A DNA stretch of 64,000 bases from Schizochytrium sp. TIO01 (taxonomy: Eukaryota > Sar > Bigyra > Thraustochytrida > Thraustochytriidae): positions 1,999,001 to 2,063,000 of the forward strand of contig SMSO01000033.1 in the NCBI GenBank assembly GCA_004764695.1, read 5' to 3'. Position 1 is the stretch's first letter. Each line of letters opens with the position of its first letter. The notes under the pieces are model-generated. The model was not told where the DNA came from, did not search any database, and worked only from the letters and a program-made list of their open reading frames with translations. Below are positions 12,629 through 24,468 of the stretch, piece after piece. The translations under genes were made by a program, and so were the position numbers.

Positions 12629-13210
12629 AGGTTGGTGGAAATGGCGCGAGTAAGAAGTAGATATGTGTGTATGTATGTATATATGTATGTAGTAATTTTC
12701 ACGATGAATGATACAGACGCTTGAGACAAAAGACAGGCTGATGAATGTGTCTTCCTGTTTTGGTATCTTCTTAAAAAGAAAAGCCGGGAAGCGGCGCGCT
12801 CAATGGTCAGGAGAGGGACGCACTGCAAACACGAAATAAATCCTCAAACGGGCAAAAATGAAACTTGATGAAAAAGGCAGAAACAGGCAGCTGACCCGGA
12901 GGAATCAGTCGGTCGCGTCTGTCTATTTTGCTAGGTAAAACTGTCTGTTTGTGAAATCCTGTTAAGCTAGACTCTTCTTAGCCAGCTTCACAGCACTATG
13001 CTATCGAAACCTCACAGTGGAGCAATTCGATCGATTGTAGGTCTCCACAGATGCGGGGAACTGTGTTCACTACAGCACGAATTCTGTCGATTTTGAAGGC
13101 CACCTAAGATCCGTGCTGGAGGAAGATGTGAAAGAGATCTTTTTGACAAAAAGATTTAAACTAAATGAAGGTGAAAGACTTTTGTTGTTCAACTCAAAAA
13201 GTTTTATTCA

Positions 13211-13343
13211 AACAAAAAGAAAAGAAAAAAGAAAAAGAAAAGAGAAACCCCCCAAAAAATTAAAACTCTCAAACCTCTTCTTTTAAAACCACTTGCAACT
13301 CGTTTTCGGCCTCTTTTTTCTTTTTTCCTTTTCTTCTTTTAAG
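13211..13343. repeat. Purine-tract/pyrimidine-tract inverted repeat
   Basis: A run of about 35 A/G bases (13211-13247) is followed about 65 bp later by about 34 mostly C/T bases (13310-13343). The second is roughly the reverse complement of the first, so a long imperfect hairpin or a triplex-type structure is possible. No gene is attached to it. Confidence 0.5.
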
Positions 13344-13839
13344 TTTGGTCCAGCCACACAGCAACTGTTCCAATAATGTTCTTTTTGTTCCGTTTTATTA
13401 GACAAAATAAAGTCACTTCGCTAACTGCGAGATTGGGAGATGTGATATTGTAAGATCAGACAATCACTGTTACCACTTTGAATGGAACCACGAGATGTTC
13501 AAGCAAAACAATAGCACAATCAGCTATAATTGCTACTGGGTAGCACCTACCTCTTAGCAAAACTAGCTTTTCGTCAAAATAGGCGTTGTTCTCGTTGTAA
13601 GTACACTAGCTAGAGAAGGAGCCAATGCACAAAAGGCGTTGTTGCAACACTGCTACAAACTAACTACCTATCACGTATTAACGAAAACTAGTAACTGCTA
13701 TTAGTGGTTAAGCCTGTATATTCTGATCTGGATAATCAGGTAAGACTGATGAGACTGATCCTAATCGATGTGTTGTCGCGAGGACTGGTGACTCTTCTTC
13801 TCCTTTAGAGATAAGGTAGAACCTACTAGTAGCTATAAG

Positions 13840-14290
13840 GGCAAGCTCGAAGCTTCAACTCGAGAGCAGAGACAAGGCGAAGAGGGCGCCGCAGCGCACC
13901 TCTTGCCTCACGCCTGGTGACTCACTATTCGCGAGCGCTGTTGGGACTGCCCCTTAAGCCCTCCAATGTACGTAAGCACCTCTCGCCGCGTGGTGCCTTT
14001 AGCTGGGTCTGCTCTGCTGGCAAATATGTTGCTAGTTTCGCTGGTTCTGTGCCTACAACAGGATAGGCGATGCGATGCTTGAAGGCGATCGCCCTGTGCT
14101 TGTTGCAAAATATATACGCGATGCGTAACGCGTGCCGAGCGAGTTGATGAGGAAGCTCAACTAAGCGCCACCACCGATCAGAGCGTTGACTGCTTCGCCA
14201 CAAGGCCCGCTTGCTTCGCGCGCCAGCGTTTGTCTTGCGCGCGCTCTCGTGGCTCTGGCTTTACTCAGCAGCGACAAAGTTGGTTTGCTC
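13840..14290. other. GC-rich island inside AT-rich non-coding DNA
   Basis: This block has many CG dinucleotides and GC-rich words (GCGCGC, CGCGAG) unlike its flanks. On the minus strand it carries two overlapping open frames of 92 and 79 codons (14203-13925 and 14400-14161) rich in Ala and Arg, with no domain I recognise. It may be a decayed gene or mobile-element fragment, or an unannotated non-coding RNA. I cannot choose between them. Confidence 0.35.
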
Positions 14291-17200
14291 CACAGTGCAT
14301 TAATATAGTAGGCATCTGGTGTTTTCGGTAAAAAGGATGCGACATATAGCCCTATTAGATTTAAAGCTATGGTCGCAGATCGATTACGGAAACCTATCAC
14401 TCAATATACATTTCCCTTCAAGCTAGCCGCAACATTGTATCTCTAGCTAGGAAAGCATGGAAGAGATATCATTATTGCGTCATCGCTGATACCCAACTGC
14501 AAAGAAGAACTATAGTACAAACCATGTAGAAAGGAACTAGTAGGTAGGCAGGCAGGTCCCAACGCAAACCAAAAAATCAGAATCTCAATGTTGAAGCAAG
14601 CATACTTTGTCATTTATTCTGAAACTCAAATCCGCGAACGACTTTGAATTAATACATAGCATAAGTTTTAATCCATAAAGGCCTATTCTTCTCCTCAGCA
14701 AACCTTGGGGTGGTGGCGCAATCGAGCAGGTGTTGAGCCCCTTCAGAGATTAGTTACCTTGAGGCTGCTTATCAGCGGAGTCCTCTAAACAACACCCATG
14801 AGCGGCTATTTCGACCAATGTACTTCAACAATACATACAGAGGCCTCTATGCACTGTTTGGAGCTCACATCCAGGCACTGCTTCAGCAGCCGTGGGCAAA
14901 AGTAAATCTAGTTTTCTTGCAGTTTAGGAGCAGGTGAAATCATCAACTTCCAAAATAGCTTTGTTCAACCAAAGCTAACTAGCTTTTCCTCGGAATTGTG
15001 GGAGTGAGCCCCACCAGTTGTTGCTCCTTTGAGCTCCCTTCAAATAGCCACATGCCACACCTTCTTCATGCACCTACCTACAATTCCCGTTGCCCTCTGA
15101 TATTGTAGCTGTCCTGAGCAAAGTTTGCTGTTTCGAGCATTTTGTGGTGCATTGGGTTGCGCTAGACACGCCTATGCTTAATTGTTGAAGAGGCTACAAA
15201 GAACTCTCCAGCCTTCTCTTATAATACAGCACGAATCTATTCGAGACAGTCACGGTGCCCTGCTGATCCGGTTATTTTGAAGTTTGAGGCTCTTGAGCTC
15301 CTGAGTACCAGGGTTCAAAAAGGATTAAGCAACATTAATTTTTCGTTTACTCCTGTTTTTCGCTTTTTCGCTTTTTCACTTTTTCGCTTCTAAAAAATTG
15401 TTTTAGCAAGACATATTAATCTTCAGTTATGACTTATACATTAGCATTTAAAAAAAAAAAAAAAGGAAGCATAAATAAGTATTTATTTCCATAAACTGTA
15501 CCCTGTATAACCGGGAGTATTTTAAACTTTATATATTTTCCTAGCCTCAAGATGTCTCTTTTTTCATTTTTATATTCATCATGAAATTGAAAACGGATGA
15601 TTTGTTTTTAATGTATTGTTATTAGCAAACTAATTGATATGACACATGGAAAAGATCAGGGTAGAAAAGAGCACTTAGACTTATGGAGTAGTAGGTGCTA
15701 GTAAATAATGCACACGCAACTTGAAGATATTTGGTAATTTAAAGAGAATAGTTGTTATCTCAAGATAATTATATCTAGCTAGAAGTATGGCGAAGAAGTG
15801 TATACTAATCACATTTACCTACACTCTAATAAAAAGAAGAAATTGCCATTTCTGCATAGTATTACACCCACGCTGGAGTGTGAACTATCTTCTTTAGCTG
15901 GTTTGTTCACAATGCATCTCTCATCCCTAGGTACTAGGCATATACTACCTAAGCTTGTGAAACAAAACAAATAAAGAGGAAAATGTCATCTGGATACTAG
16001 CAACTGTTCAAAAACAACTGGGAGGACATTTTTTCCATTTCAACTTCTTTTCCACCCATCAGGCTCCTTTGGTTCCTTAGGCTGCTTACTAACTACTTGA
16101 AATAATAAAAATATATTAACAATGATAAAAGCCATAACGTGCTATGTAGAGCCCATCTGTATTGCTTTTATTCTGTTTAATTTGTTTTTAACTTCAAATT
16201 AAATATAAATAAACTTTGAAGATGAATTTGAATAATTAAAACAACTGTTTTCATAGAAGGGAAATATGTGTCTGAAATAACGGGAGAGAAAGTCTTAGCT
16301 TCTCTTTAAGTAAAATACTTCCTCTCTGGAACTGATCGGGTGAGCCATTCAAGTGATCCATGGCCCGAAATCAATATCGTTTCGCCTTCAACTCTTCTCT
16401 CTCATGTTTTTTGCCTAACTTGCTGCCAGGGGCAAAAACGGAGGTAGTACTTATCCTCCAAACCAAGCGCCAGAAACTTAATAATGTGCTTTGGTTTGAG
16501 TTCTTACTCGAGTAAAAGTTTTGATAGAATTGCTTCTGACCACTAAGTAACAGGTAGGTAGAAACATACTCCGACATATATATCATATATATGACTCCTG
16601 TTATTGTTCTTTTGTTAAGTATGCTATCATAAATAAGCAACTACCTACTTATCAGAAGAATAAATTCCGCTTCCGCACACTGCAGCCGCAGCTGGCAGTG
16701 AGTAATTCAATCCTCGTCACTGACTTATTTTGCTGTAGACGGACAGTCGGCCCTCAAGAAAGAAGATCAAGATTTTCCGCACCTTTGAGACCCTTCACCA
16801 AAAGCAAGGGCGTGACAGAGGGATGCTTGCAGATCAAAGCAGCGCGCAGTTAAGTCACGAAACAAGAAGCTAATAGGCTACAAACTGGAAGTTCATTGAT
16901 AGCACATCCCCGAGCTCCTGGACCGTTTGCAATCACCGAGTCTTGTAGGCCAGTAGTGCTGAGAATGCTTTTACGTTAATGTCTTGCTATTGATTGACAG
17001 CTGCTGCTTGCTGCTGAGATCCTGGGTAGCTTGATGACCTGCTTGATAAACTGTTGGACTCGGACAAACAGCTGCAGGTCCTTGGAACATGCTTACACAG
17101 TGCCAAATTTGCTTTCAACATTTTCAACGAACTCAAATACTTTAATTTTTTATTCTAGTTTAAAATAATGTTTATTGTAATTCGAAAATAAAAGAAAAAT

Positions 17201-20200
17201 TCCAACATGAAGAAGTGGCAAACAGTATTTTGACGTGCACCAATCTGCTTCATCTTTCTTTTCAGGTGAATGAATAATGCATTGGTATCCAGGGTAGTCA
17301 TGAAATTATACAGATGTGGTAGAGGTCCTTCGTATGCTTTCCTAAATCTTCAGGCCACGTGAACTTAAAGCCCCAATTTGGGTTTTGTAGTTAGTGTTGT
17401 TGTTGCTATTTATCATAAAAAGAGCTCGCTTCGGTTTTGGACTGTAATTAGACCATTTTCATATCTCGAAGCGAGGCTTTCAAAAGTGTATCTATTCATT
17501 TTCACATATTAATTTATAAGTTTAAATTATGTTATTTGATTAAAACCAAAAATGTTTAAAAAACAAATCATGATCGTAGTCAGTCAAATACAATAGATAG
17601 ATAAAGAGATAATTCACTCTGATGAATAGAGGATGCTCTTACTTGATATTATTTTATTACTTCTGACTGATGAGATTGTAGGTAAGTCAGGTATTTGCGT
17701 TGAGAGAGAGATTGAGGAGTTTAACACATAAGAGTCGTTTATCATATGCACATCGTCACACGTTGACCCGGTATTTTTAACAAACATACGACGGGCCATT
17801 TCTTTTTTTCTTAATATCCAAACCGAAGACTGCTCTTGAGAATTATATAAATAACTCTCTCTATATATAAATCTATATATTAAGGAAATGCTTCTATGCT
17901 CGTTATGGTTCAAATGATTAGGCTTTAGGGTATTCCCTCCTGATGGGTGTTTCTACCCAAGCAAAAGCCCTAAGAGAAGGTACCTCTACTTCTTCATTGT
18001 TAAATACCAAAAATTAAAAACGATTCTCACTTTCCCACTTTTATTATTGCTCTTCTTATTGTTTAAGGACTATCGAATTTCCCAAGCCTAAACCAGTCTT
18101 TTCTGTTGGCATCTCCACGACAACGGTATCTCCGTCACAGTTGGTCAATTTCCTTTGGGCTCAGCGTGGGGAGAGCAGAGGGTGTTTTCTCTTTGTCCAA
18201 GCTAGTCAGAATCATCTTAAGGGAAAATGCTGTCCGTACAAAGCGGTGTTGTGCAAGTTTAGAACAGCTAAAACAACAGGAAATCCTCCCCAGTAACACT
18301 ACTCTTTTTTACACCATCAAGCATTGCCCGAAAATGTTTCGCTTTCTACTTGAAACACTTATTTATTCGATAAGTTAAGGTGAGGATGATGGCAACCGGT
18401 ATTTCTTTCATGCAGTGCAGACATGTTCTTAGACTCGTTTTCCCGCTTCTTCATAAGTGCCGATACTCGTCTTGTAGCCGAGGCTATGCAATCGTTTAGC
18501 ATAACTGAGTTCGATCTTATCATACACTGAACATGTAGAGGAACAAGAGGTGAGATACTTATCTAGGCACTATGGTACTATGGATTAAGAACAAAAACAT
18601 GTTATATATTGCAGGCACAAATGAAGCAATAGAATAAATAATCTGTTGCTGATAGTTGCGTGGTCTATCGCAATGAACTGTAAGAAATTATAATTGTCTT
18701 CTGGTTATGAAATGTGCCAAATGTACAATCTTCAACGGACCGTCCCATCTATGAACACCTAATTCGCTGGGTTAGCGTGTTGACTTTTAGCAATCCTTTT
18801 TTTACTATACATTCCAGAACCCAAAACATTCAGAACTCCATATTGCTAGCTAGTAGAGATAGTCATATGCAAGATTAAAAATCGATTAGGTGTATCAGGA
18901 CCTCCAAACTATAGCCAATACCTCCAACATCCTATAACTAAGTATTTTAATTCGTAAAATCTTCACCCGCACCCAGTTTCGCTGGAAGTACATCACAGAA
19001 AAAACATCTACTCATATTTAAATAGCTTTTAGCTTCGTTTTGCTATTTGCATAGAAAACTCGATAGAAAGGTACAAATCTGAGGAAGCTTTACAAATACA
19101 TTACGCCTCAATTGAGTTTTAGCATGCTACTACATCTCTGAAATATCTTTAAGAAGCGAGCCGAGCTAAGCTGTTGAAAGAAACAGTGAGCTCAGAAGCA
19201 CCGGAAGATACAGACGAAGACTTGACCTAATCTAGACTTATGTTTTTATGTGTAACCCTCACGATGAAAGGTTCCTAAGTATCATGAAGGAGTGGCGCGT
19301 TTTTGTTGCGACACTCATGTGAGAGAAGTTTAGGGTCACAACATGCAACATAGGCTTTATTCCTAGTAATTGCTTTGAAATGAAGCTGTCTCCTGTCTTC
19401 AATCAACATAACCAAATCAAATTCTCGGCACAGACGATCAAATCCTCCAAGCTGGCATAACAACAAGTGATTTGAGATTTATGCAATTCTCATTTAAACT
19501 CATTATTACGATTCTTTTTTAGTCCGCAAAGTCTTGAATTACCCCAAACTTATACCGTACAGGGTACATTGAAGTTTTTGGTACATTGGTTTGCTCCAAA
19601 CAGGGTGAGCGATAGAAAATCTAATACTTAGATTGCAGGAGCCTTGATACTTGTGCTTTCGATGTACAAACATCCACGCAACTATTCATTATTTCGCTGG
19701 GTTCATACACAACACAAGAATGAGCGTATTGCTATAAATTTACAGGCCCATCTTATTGATCCGTGATCCTTTGGTGAGGATAGTTTGTAGAAAGGCCTCG
19801 CAATACGTAATCTTTTCGTAGTACTTAAGGACTAAAAGTTCTATACATTGGGTAGATATACAATCTAATTCTTCCACGCACTTAGCTGTCTACCAACTAT
19901 ATTTAGTGTATTATGCTCGAAGCGGAACGTTTCACTGTTCATTTAACTTAATAGAGCTTTTAGCTCTTCTTCGGATGGACTTGTTCATCTCTCTCGCGTT
20001 TGTTCTTCTAAGGAAGAACATGGAAATGTTCTCAGAATAAAATTCAGGTTATATTTAAAATATTGCTTTTGCAATTAATGCTTTGCTGAGAGCAACATGT
20101 GGAATGGCAAAATCATTGACAATACTTTACACGACTAAGGGTTGGAATACCAATATGTAAATATGTAAGTGTTCTAGTTGATAGCCTTCATGACCTTAAG

Positions 20201-21522
20201 CGATCGGCTGAATTTCTCGCTTGAGCATTATGCAGATTGAGGCTGGACGAAATCAGAACTAGTAGTTGAAGATCATTTGTAAAATTCGAAGACTTTGAGC
20301 TATCTTAAAAGCATGACGAGATCTAAGGTGCTTGGTGCATAAAATCTAGAATCTATGGAGTCCGCCATGACTCATTTTAATGTCAGAACATTGAGACAAA
20401 ACTCTTGATTGCCCTTAAGATTCTTCATTCATTCGCGCTCGAGATTTTGAGCTCATCTGCTTTGGTCAGCTGGTCTCTTGAGAAAGCCGCATCTTAATGA
20501 TGCAACTTGAGTATGTATTGCGACAATCTTGTTTGTATTTGTAGACTAAAGTAACAGGCAAGCAAAAAAAGATTTGCAATAGGGGTTTTACAAAATATGT
20601 TATGTTTCAATCCAAAGGCGATGGCAGGTGGGACGACATGTATAACGATTTGTGACTAACGACCCTACTTCATCAGTTCTTAGTACATGCCTCGTCCACG
20701 ACATATAATCTTTCCGAAAATGAGAGGTTTATGACTTTAGAAATAGCAATCGAGCTGCATCACTGCAGAACATTTTTTCCCCTTCTTGCTTGGTCTTCAA
20801 TCGGTATCTATCAGCACTCCTAAAGAGTTTATATTCAGGGATTTGCAGCTTGCTTTACAATAGAGCCACGTTGCGACCATTAACAATACACATCACATTC
20901 TTGATTAAAAGAAAACTTACCCTTATTTCCTTATTCAATGATCAACGACTTTTCAGGGTTTGATTTACAAAGTTCTCTAAGTTAAAGAGCCGCGTACTTG
21001 TCACAACTTTCTCGTAGGGTTTTCTGTTCTTGGTATAAATACAACGGCGAACCACTTTGATAGGTTTCTTGTACTCAGGTACTACCTAATGATTGTGCTT
21101 TTAAAATTTTAATGTTGATTTCAAAAGAACCTAGGCTAGGCCGAAAATAAAAATGATCTACTACCATGGAGTTGACATGTAGTCAAATACACTCAGCGAA
21201 GTAGATATCTTCTTTGTTTCTCTCTGGCAGTGGTGCGACAAGGCCGAGACGCAAGGTAAGCAGTAGTCACCTGACATCGCAGGACTCTTCAGAGGCGGGA
21301 AAGGCCTCTCTCGCTACCTTCCCCAGACTTCAGAATCACTCGCATTGAATTTATAGCTTCTGGATTTCCAAGGCGTCAGGGGCGCTTAGACGTCGCGAGT
21401 CAGCCATTGTGCCAGGTCATCTAGACATCCAACAACAACTTCTCTGGGATATCAAGAGCGTCCTGCAGAAGTTTGCTTCTTACGTAGACTGACGGCGCAA
21501 AGATTCCTCTGATCATCTCAAG

Positions 21523-23868
21523 ATGGCTACGCCCGTACCTACAATAGTGCATGGAGGCGGTCAGACGCGCACGCAAGCAGACTCCAGCAGCAAATACTTC
21601 GATACGAAGCGAGGTGAAGTGAATGACCTCAAGGCCTTGCTTAGAAACCAAACAGTTGAGCGCGACCCCCGAAGAAAACGCGAAGTTATCAAAAAAGTTA
21701 TTGCGTACATGACCCTAGGAATTGATGTTAGCTCACTTTTTGGAGAGGTTGTCATGGCAAGCGCAACGACGGACATTGTGCTCAAGAAGATGTGCTATCT
21801 CTTCTTGTCCACTTACGCTGCTAGCAACGAAGAGCTCGCCACTCTCTGTATCAATACTATGACACGTGACTGCCAGGATAGTGATCCTTTGGTTCGGGGT
21901 CTCGCGTTGCGCTCGCTCTCTTCACTAGGACTTAGCACAGTTACAGAGTATCTTCTCCCTGTGCTTCTTAAGGGTCTTAAAGACCATGCAGCTTATGTGC
22001 GCCGCAATGCTGTAGTAGCGGTCATTAAGCTTTACACTCTGGACAAAGGAGTAGTAATCGAAAATGGTCTTGTTGACCTTGTCACAAATATGCTTCGTGA
22101 CCCTGACCCGCAGGTCTCTGCCAGTTGCCTTATGGTCCTTGCAGAAATACAACTTGAACAGGGAGGTATTCATCTGGATAAAGATCTGGTGATCCATCTT
22201 CTCAACCGGATTCGGGACTACAATGAATGGGGACAAAGCTTTGTTCTCCATCTTCTTGCAAAGTACAAACCGGAATCAGAGGAGGAGACTTTCCAAATCA
22301 TGAATGTATTAGACGGCTGCCTCCGCGTAGCCAGTAGTGCGGTCGTCCTTGCAACCACAAAGATTTTCCTCTTCTACGCTGACTCTCTCCGCCACATTAA
22401 GGACCAGATTTATATGCGGCTAAAACAGCCCACTCTTACTCTGATGGCAAACCCGAGCCCAGAAATCCGCTACAGCGTGCTCAAGCACGTTGAGGTAATG
22501 GTTTCACGATGCCCGGGCATTTTTGATTCCGAGTTTAAACTTTTCTACCTCAACTACAACGAACCTTCTCCACTCAAATTCACCAAGCTCCGCATTCTTC
22601 CGCAGCTGACAAATGAAACAAACATTCACGAGCTTGTACATGAGCTTACTGAATATGTACAAGATGTGGATCCTGAGATATCCAAACGCGCAATCGTGGC
22701 TTTTGGGCGCATTGCTGTCAATATCCCAGGTGGTGCTGACGGAATAATCAACCAGCTGCTGGAGTTCATCTCTAACATTGATCTTGAGACAGTTCGAACA
22801 GAAGCGGTCGTTGTCATTAAGGATCTTCTTCGCAAGTATCCTGATCGTAGCACAGATGTGCTTCCAGCCCTGCCTCGCTGTCTTCGTCTTATCGAAAACC
22901 CAAAAGGAAAAGCTGCGGTGGTCTTTATGCTTGGCGAGTTTGGTGTAGATATGCGTCAAACACCATACTTGCTTGAGTCTCTTATTGAGACTTACGATGA
23001 CGAAGCCTCGGTAGAGGTAAAGGCTGCTCTCTTAACAGCTGTGATGAAAGTTTTCTTCCGCCGCGCACCCGAGGTCCATGCTATGCTCATTCAGCTGCTT
23101 ACCATCATGCTCAACGATACAAGTGACACAAACCTGCATGACCGGGCTCTCTTGTATTATCGTCTTTTGCGCCATGATGTTCAGGAGGCAAAACGTTGTG
23201 TGACTTGTCCCAAAGATCCAGTCACGGAGTTTGCTGAAGAGCGTCTTAGTGGTCTCAAACAACAACTCTTCGAGGAATTTAACACTCTGTCAATTCTCTA
23301 CGACCAACCTGCCGAGCAGTTTGTTGACGAAAAACATCTCGAAAACTCAGCCATGCCCACTCTTGGCTTTGCAGCTTCTGCAATGGCATCTCACCAGCAG
23401 CAGTCCCAGGCTCAAAGTTACGCCATAAACACACAGTCTTCATCTCACGGTGCAGCAAGTGATGATTTACTCGGCTGGAACCAGGGCGGAGCCAATCATG
23501 ACTCTAACGCACGCCAACCTTGGTCATTACAAGGAAATGTATCTCTGGATCAAGAAACATTCCAAGCTCAATGGGAGGCAAATGAGGCTGCTGCTAATTT
23601 GGATTTGTATCTTTCCTCGTGCCCTAGCGCAGAAGAGATTGAAAAATTAGCCTCTGACAACCGCATCTATTGCATGGCATCTGGTGACCTTGGCGATGCA
23701 CTCAAGTTCTTCTTTTTTGGACGGGATAGTAATAATGTGCTACACTTGGCTGAGGTTCAACTTGATAAAACATCTTGCCAGCTGACTGCCACTATCAAAA
23801 GTGAAGACCCAGCTGATGCGCAAACATTTGCAGACTCCTTCATGGCTAGTCTAGGCTCCCTTCTATAG
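21523..23868 (+). CDS. AP4B1: AP-4 adaptor complex subunit beta
   Basis: 781 residues, intronless. The product should be the beta large chain of the AP-4 heterotetramer, which sorts cargo at the trans-Golgi network without clathrin. The adaptin trunk spans about residues 30-600 and has the order seen in plant and animal AP-4 beta: VIAYMTLGIDVSSLFGEVV, then ASATTDIVLKKMCYLF, then DSDPLVRGLALRSL and KDHAAYVRRNAV. The ASAT.DIVLKK segment fits AP-4 rather than AP-1/2 beta, which have a different sequence there. A Ser/Gln-rich hinge (about 605-660) lacks an obvious clathrin box, as expected for AP-4. The C-terminal 110 residues resemble the beta-appendage C-terminal subdomain. Length fits the family (about 740-840). 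ATG at 21523 is the first in frame before the trunk. Confidence 0.9.
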   Translation: MATPVPTIVHGGGQTRTQADSSSKYFDTKRGEVNDLKALLRNQTVERDPRRKREVIKKVIAYMTLGIDVSSLFGEVVMASATTDIVLKKMCYLFLSTYAASNEELATLCINTMTRDCQDSDPLVRGLALRSLSSLGLSTVTEYLLPVLLKGLKDHAAYVRRNAVVAVIKLYTLDKGVVIENGLVDLVTNMLRDPDPQVSASCLMVLAEIQLEQGGIHLDKDLVIHLLNRIRDYNEWGQSFVLHLLAKYKPESEEETFQIMNVLDGCLRVASSAVVLATTKIFLFYADSLRHIKDQIYMRLKQPTLTLMANPSPEIRYSVLKHVEVMVSRCPGIFDSEFKLFYLNYNEPSPLKFTKLRILPQLTNETNIHELVHELTEYVQDVDPEISKRAIVAFGRIAVNIPGGADGIINQLLEFISNIDLETVRTEAVVVIKDLLRKYPDRSTDVLPALPRCLRLIENPKGKAAVVFMLGEFGVDMRQTPYLLESLIETYDDEASVEVKAALLTAVMKVFFRRAPEVHAMLIQLLTIMLNDTSDTNLHDRALLYYRLLRHDVQEAKRCVTCPKDPVTEFAEERLSGLKQQLFEEFNTLSILYDQPAEQFVDEKHLENSAMPTLGFAASAMASHQQQSQAQSYAINTQSSSHGAASDDLLGWNQGGANHDSNARQPWSLQGNVSLDQETFQAQWEANEAAANLDLYLSSCPSAEEIEKLASDNRIYCMASGDLGDALKFFFFGRDSNNVLHLAEVQLDKTSCQLTATIKSEDPADAQTFADSFMASLGSLL

Positions 23869-24468
23869 ATGAGCATCATTTGCAGCGTTATCTAATATCC
23901 ATACACGCGTTATCAAATATTTCTCTATTTAGAGAAATCACCCTCACCTGTATCGAGATATATTTGAAATTTTATTTTGGTACTTACTCTCCCTACTTCT
24001 TTCCTGTTGCTTCTGGTTTGCAAAAGATTTCTTTTGTCGCTTACCTTCAAGTCCCCGACTAAAATACTTCTTTTGTTGTTGAATATGGACTAAATAAGAT
24101 TAACAGATGTTACGATAACGATAAATGACAACCGCCTTAATCCTCCTGTTAGCCATTCATCGCCTTATATGATTAATATAAAAATGGAAGACGTTCTCTA
24201 TCTTTTAATTCTAAATTTGTCTCGACCTTCCGTTTAGATTCTTTGTATTGATCTCAGGTCTAAGCGGATTTTCAAGGGAGAACCTATTGTAAATATGGAA
24301 TTATGAAGACGCAATTGTTCAATAATTTAATACCTGACCACGGATATATGGAGGAGCGCAATAGTCACTAAAAAACTAATATTGACATTTTACTACAACC
24401 ACAAAACGAAGCTAATGACTATTTCTTATTCTTTCATCACACATTTGTACAGGTGTACGAATTTTATC
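23869..24468. other. Spacer between convergent genes
   Basis: AT-rich DNA between the stops of AP-4 beta and the TPGS1-like gene. It must hold both 3' ends. No further frame or structure seen. Confidence 0.6.

Larger units (their letters stand above)
12365..21522. other. Gene-free stretch of about 9.2 kb
   Basis: I find no long or motif-bearing frame on either strand; the longest frames are under 100 codons with no recognisable domain. I saw no convincing tRNA, 5S or spliceosomal snRNA. From 12365 to 13200 it holds the upstream region and microsatellite of the giant gene. A purine/pyrimidine inverted repeat lies at 13211-13343 and a GC-rich island at about 13840-14290. From about 15300 to 21200 it is AT-rich with many homopolymer runs and TATATA stretches. 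The last few hundred bases should contain the AP-4 beta promoter and 5' UTR, where a GTAAGC donor-like site at about 21255 might mark a 5' UTR intron (weak). Confidence 0.6.

Noticed and set aside
14700-14790. tRNA-like words (GGTGGCGCAATCGAG)
   Set aside because: The D-arm does not pair and no T-arm with a GTTCRANNC loop follows at the right distance.
21250-21290. Donor-like GTAAGC and acceptor-like CGCAG pair before AP-4 beta
   Set aside because: Spacing of about 30 bp is too short for a spliceosomal intron. A longer 5' UTR intron cannot be supported from sequence alone.
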